Assembly (NCBI GenBank): GCA_009667805.1
Contig: CM019065.1
Span: 22,471,822-22,535,821 of the forward strand
DNA length: 64,000 bases
Reading direction: 5' to 3'
DNA from: Leptobrachium leishanense
Lineage: Eukaryota; Chordata; Amphibia; Anura; Megophryidae
The notes beneath the pieces were generated by a model that worked only from the letters and a program-made list of their open reading frames with translations, had not been told where the DNA came from and searched no databases. Within the stretch, counting starts at the first letter, position 1. Each line of letters starts with the position of its first letter. Made by a program: the position numbers and the translations under genes. Shown one piece after another: positions 63,957 to 64,000 of the stretch.

Positions 63957-64000
63957 CCCTGGGCGTCGAGGACTAAAAAAATTAAAAAATGTATCAGTCA

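Larger units (their letters stand above)
58660..64000 (-). mobile_element. Second hAT transposon, runs off the window end
   Basis: The left terminus TAGGGATGAGCCGAACACCC equals that of 36145-40159. GAGTGCCCTCCAAGATGG and, after the inserted palindrome, ATTTGCCATAAAAGGTGTAT, CCATGAAATAAGGG and TCCCCATAACCTGCC match the 54720-55962 element. It contains a 139-bp tandem repeat and a transposase C-terminus on the minus strand. The right end is not in the window. Confidence 0.85.

Overview
The window looks like vertebrate, most likely frog (anuran), nuclear DNA. This is an inference from two multi-exon vomeronasal type-2 receptor (V2R, class C GPCR) genes, very high repeat content, Tc1/mariner, hAT, CR1-like LINE and TTAA-type elements, and a low-GC background. 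No prokaryotic, plasmid or viral gene is seen.

Only two protein-coding genes look functional. Both are V2R-like receptors on the minus strand, in tandem, about 10 kb apart. The downstream gene (V2R-A, 5383-23909) and the upstream gene (V2R-B, 34291-50190) each have six coding exons with the same phases. Exons 2, 4 and 5 are 292, 228 and 124 bp in both. The splice sites read by eye are all GT/AG, and the joined frames are open: 857 and 867 residues. Each protein has a signal peptide, a Venus-flytrap ligand-binding domain (exons 1-4), a nine-cysteine linker (exon 5 plus the start of exon 6) and a seven-helix membrane domain (exon 6).

Nearly everything else is transposon or tandem repeat. V2R-A intron 5 is mostly one 182-bp MITE. 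V2R-A intron 4 holds a four-deep nest of insertions around a dead Tc1 element. V2R-A intron 3 holds a 19-bp minisatellite. V2R-A intron 2 holds a ~350-bp tandem repeat, a 39-bp satellite with 273-bp higher-order structure, and a LINE 3' end. V2R-A intron 1 holds two ~0.9-1.0-kb MITEs with 3-bp target duplications. The intergenic part (23910-34290) has more MITEs, the 19-bp minisatellite split by a hAT MITE, a 29-bp minisatellite, a nearly complete Tc1-like element, foldback repeats, and an exact inverted duplication abutting a CR1-like LINE.

V2R-B intron 3 holds a 4-kb hAT element with a perfect 8-bp target duplication. V2R-B intron 2 holds a degenerate telomere-like CCCTAA array with 317-bp periodicity. 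V2R-B intron 1 holds a GC-rich TTAA-flanked element. Upstream of V2R-B (50191-64000) no host gene is recognised: the region is minisatellites, hAT and MITE insertions, a candidate solo LTR, and a nest in which a hAT element running off the window end carries a 3.49-kb palindromic element that itself carries a MITE.

All identifications were made by reading the sequence. Family names rest on motif recognition, terminal repeats and target-site duplications, not on database searches.
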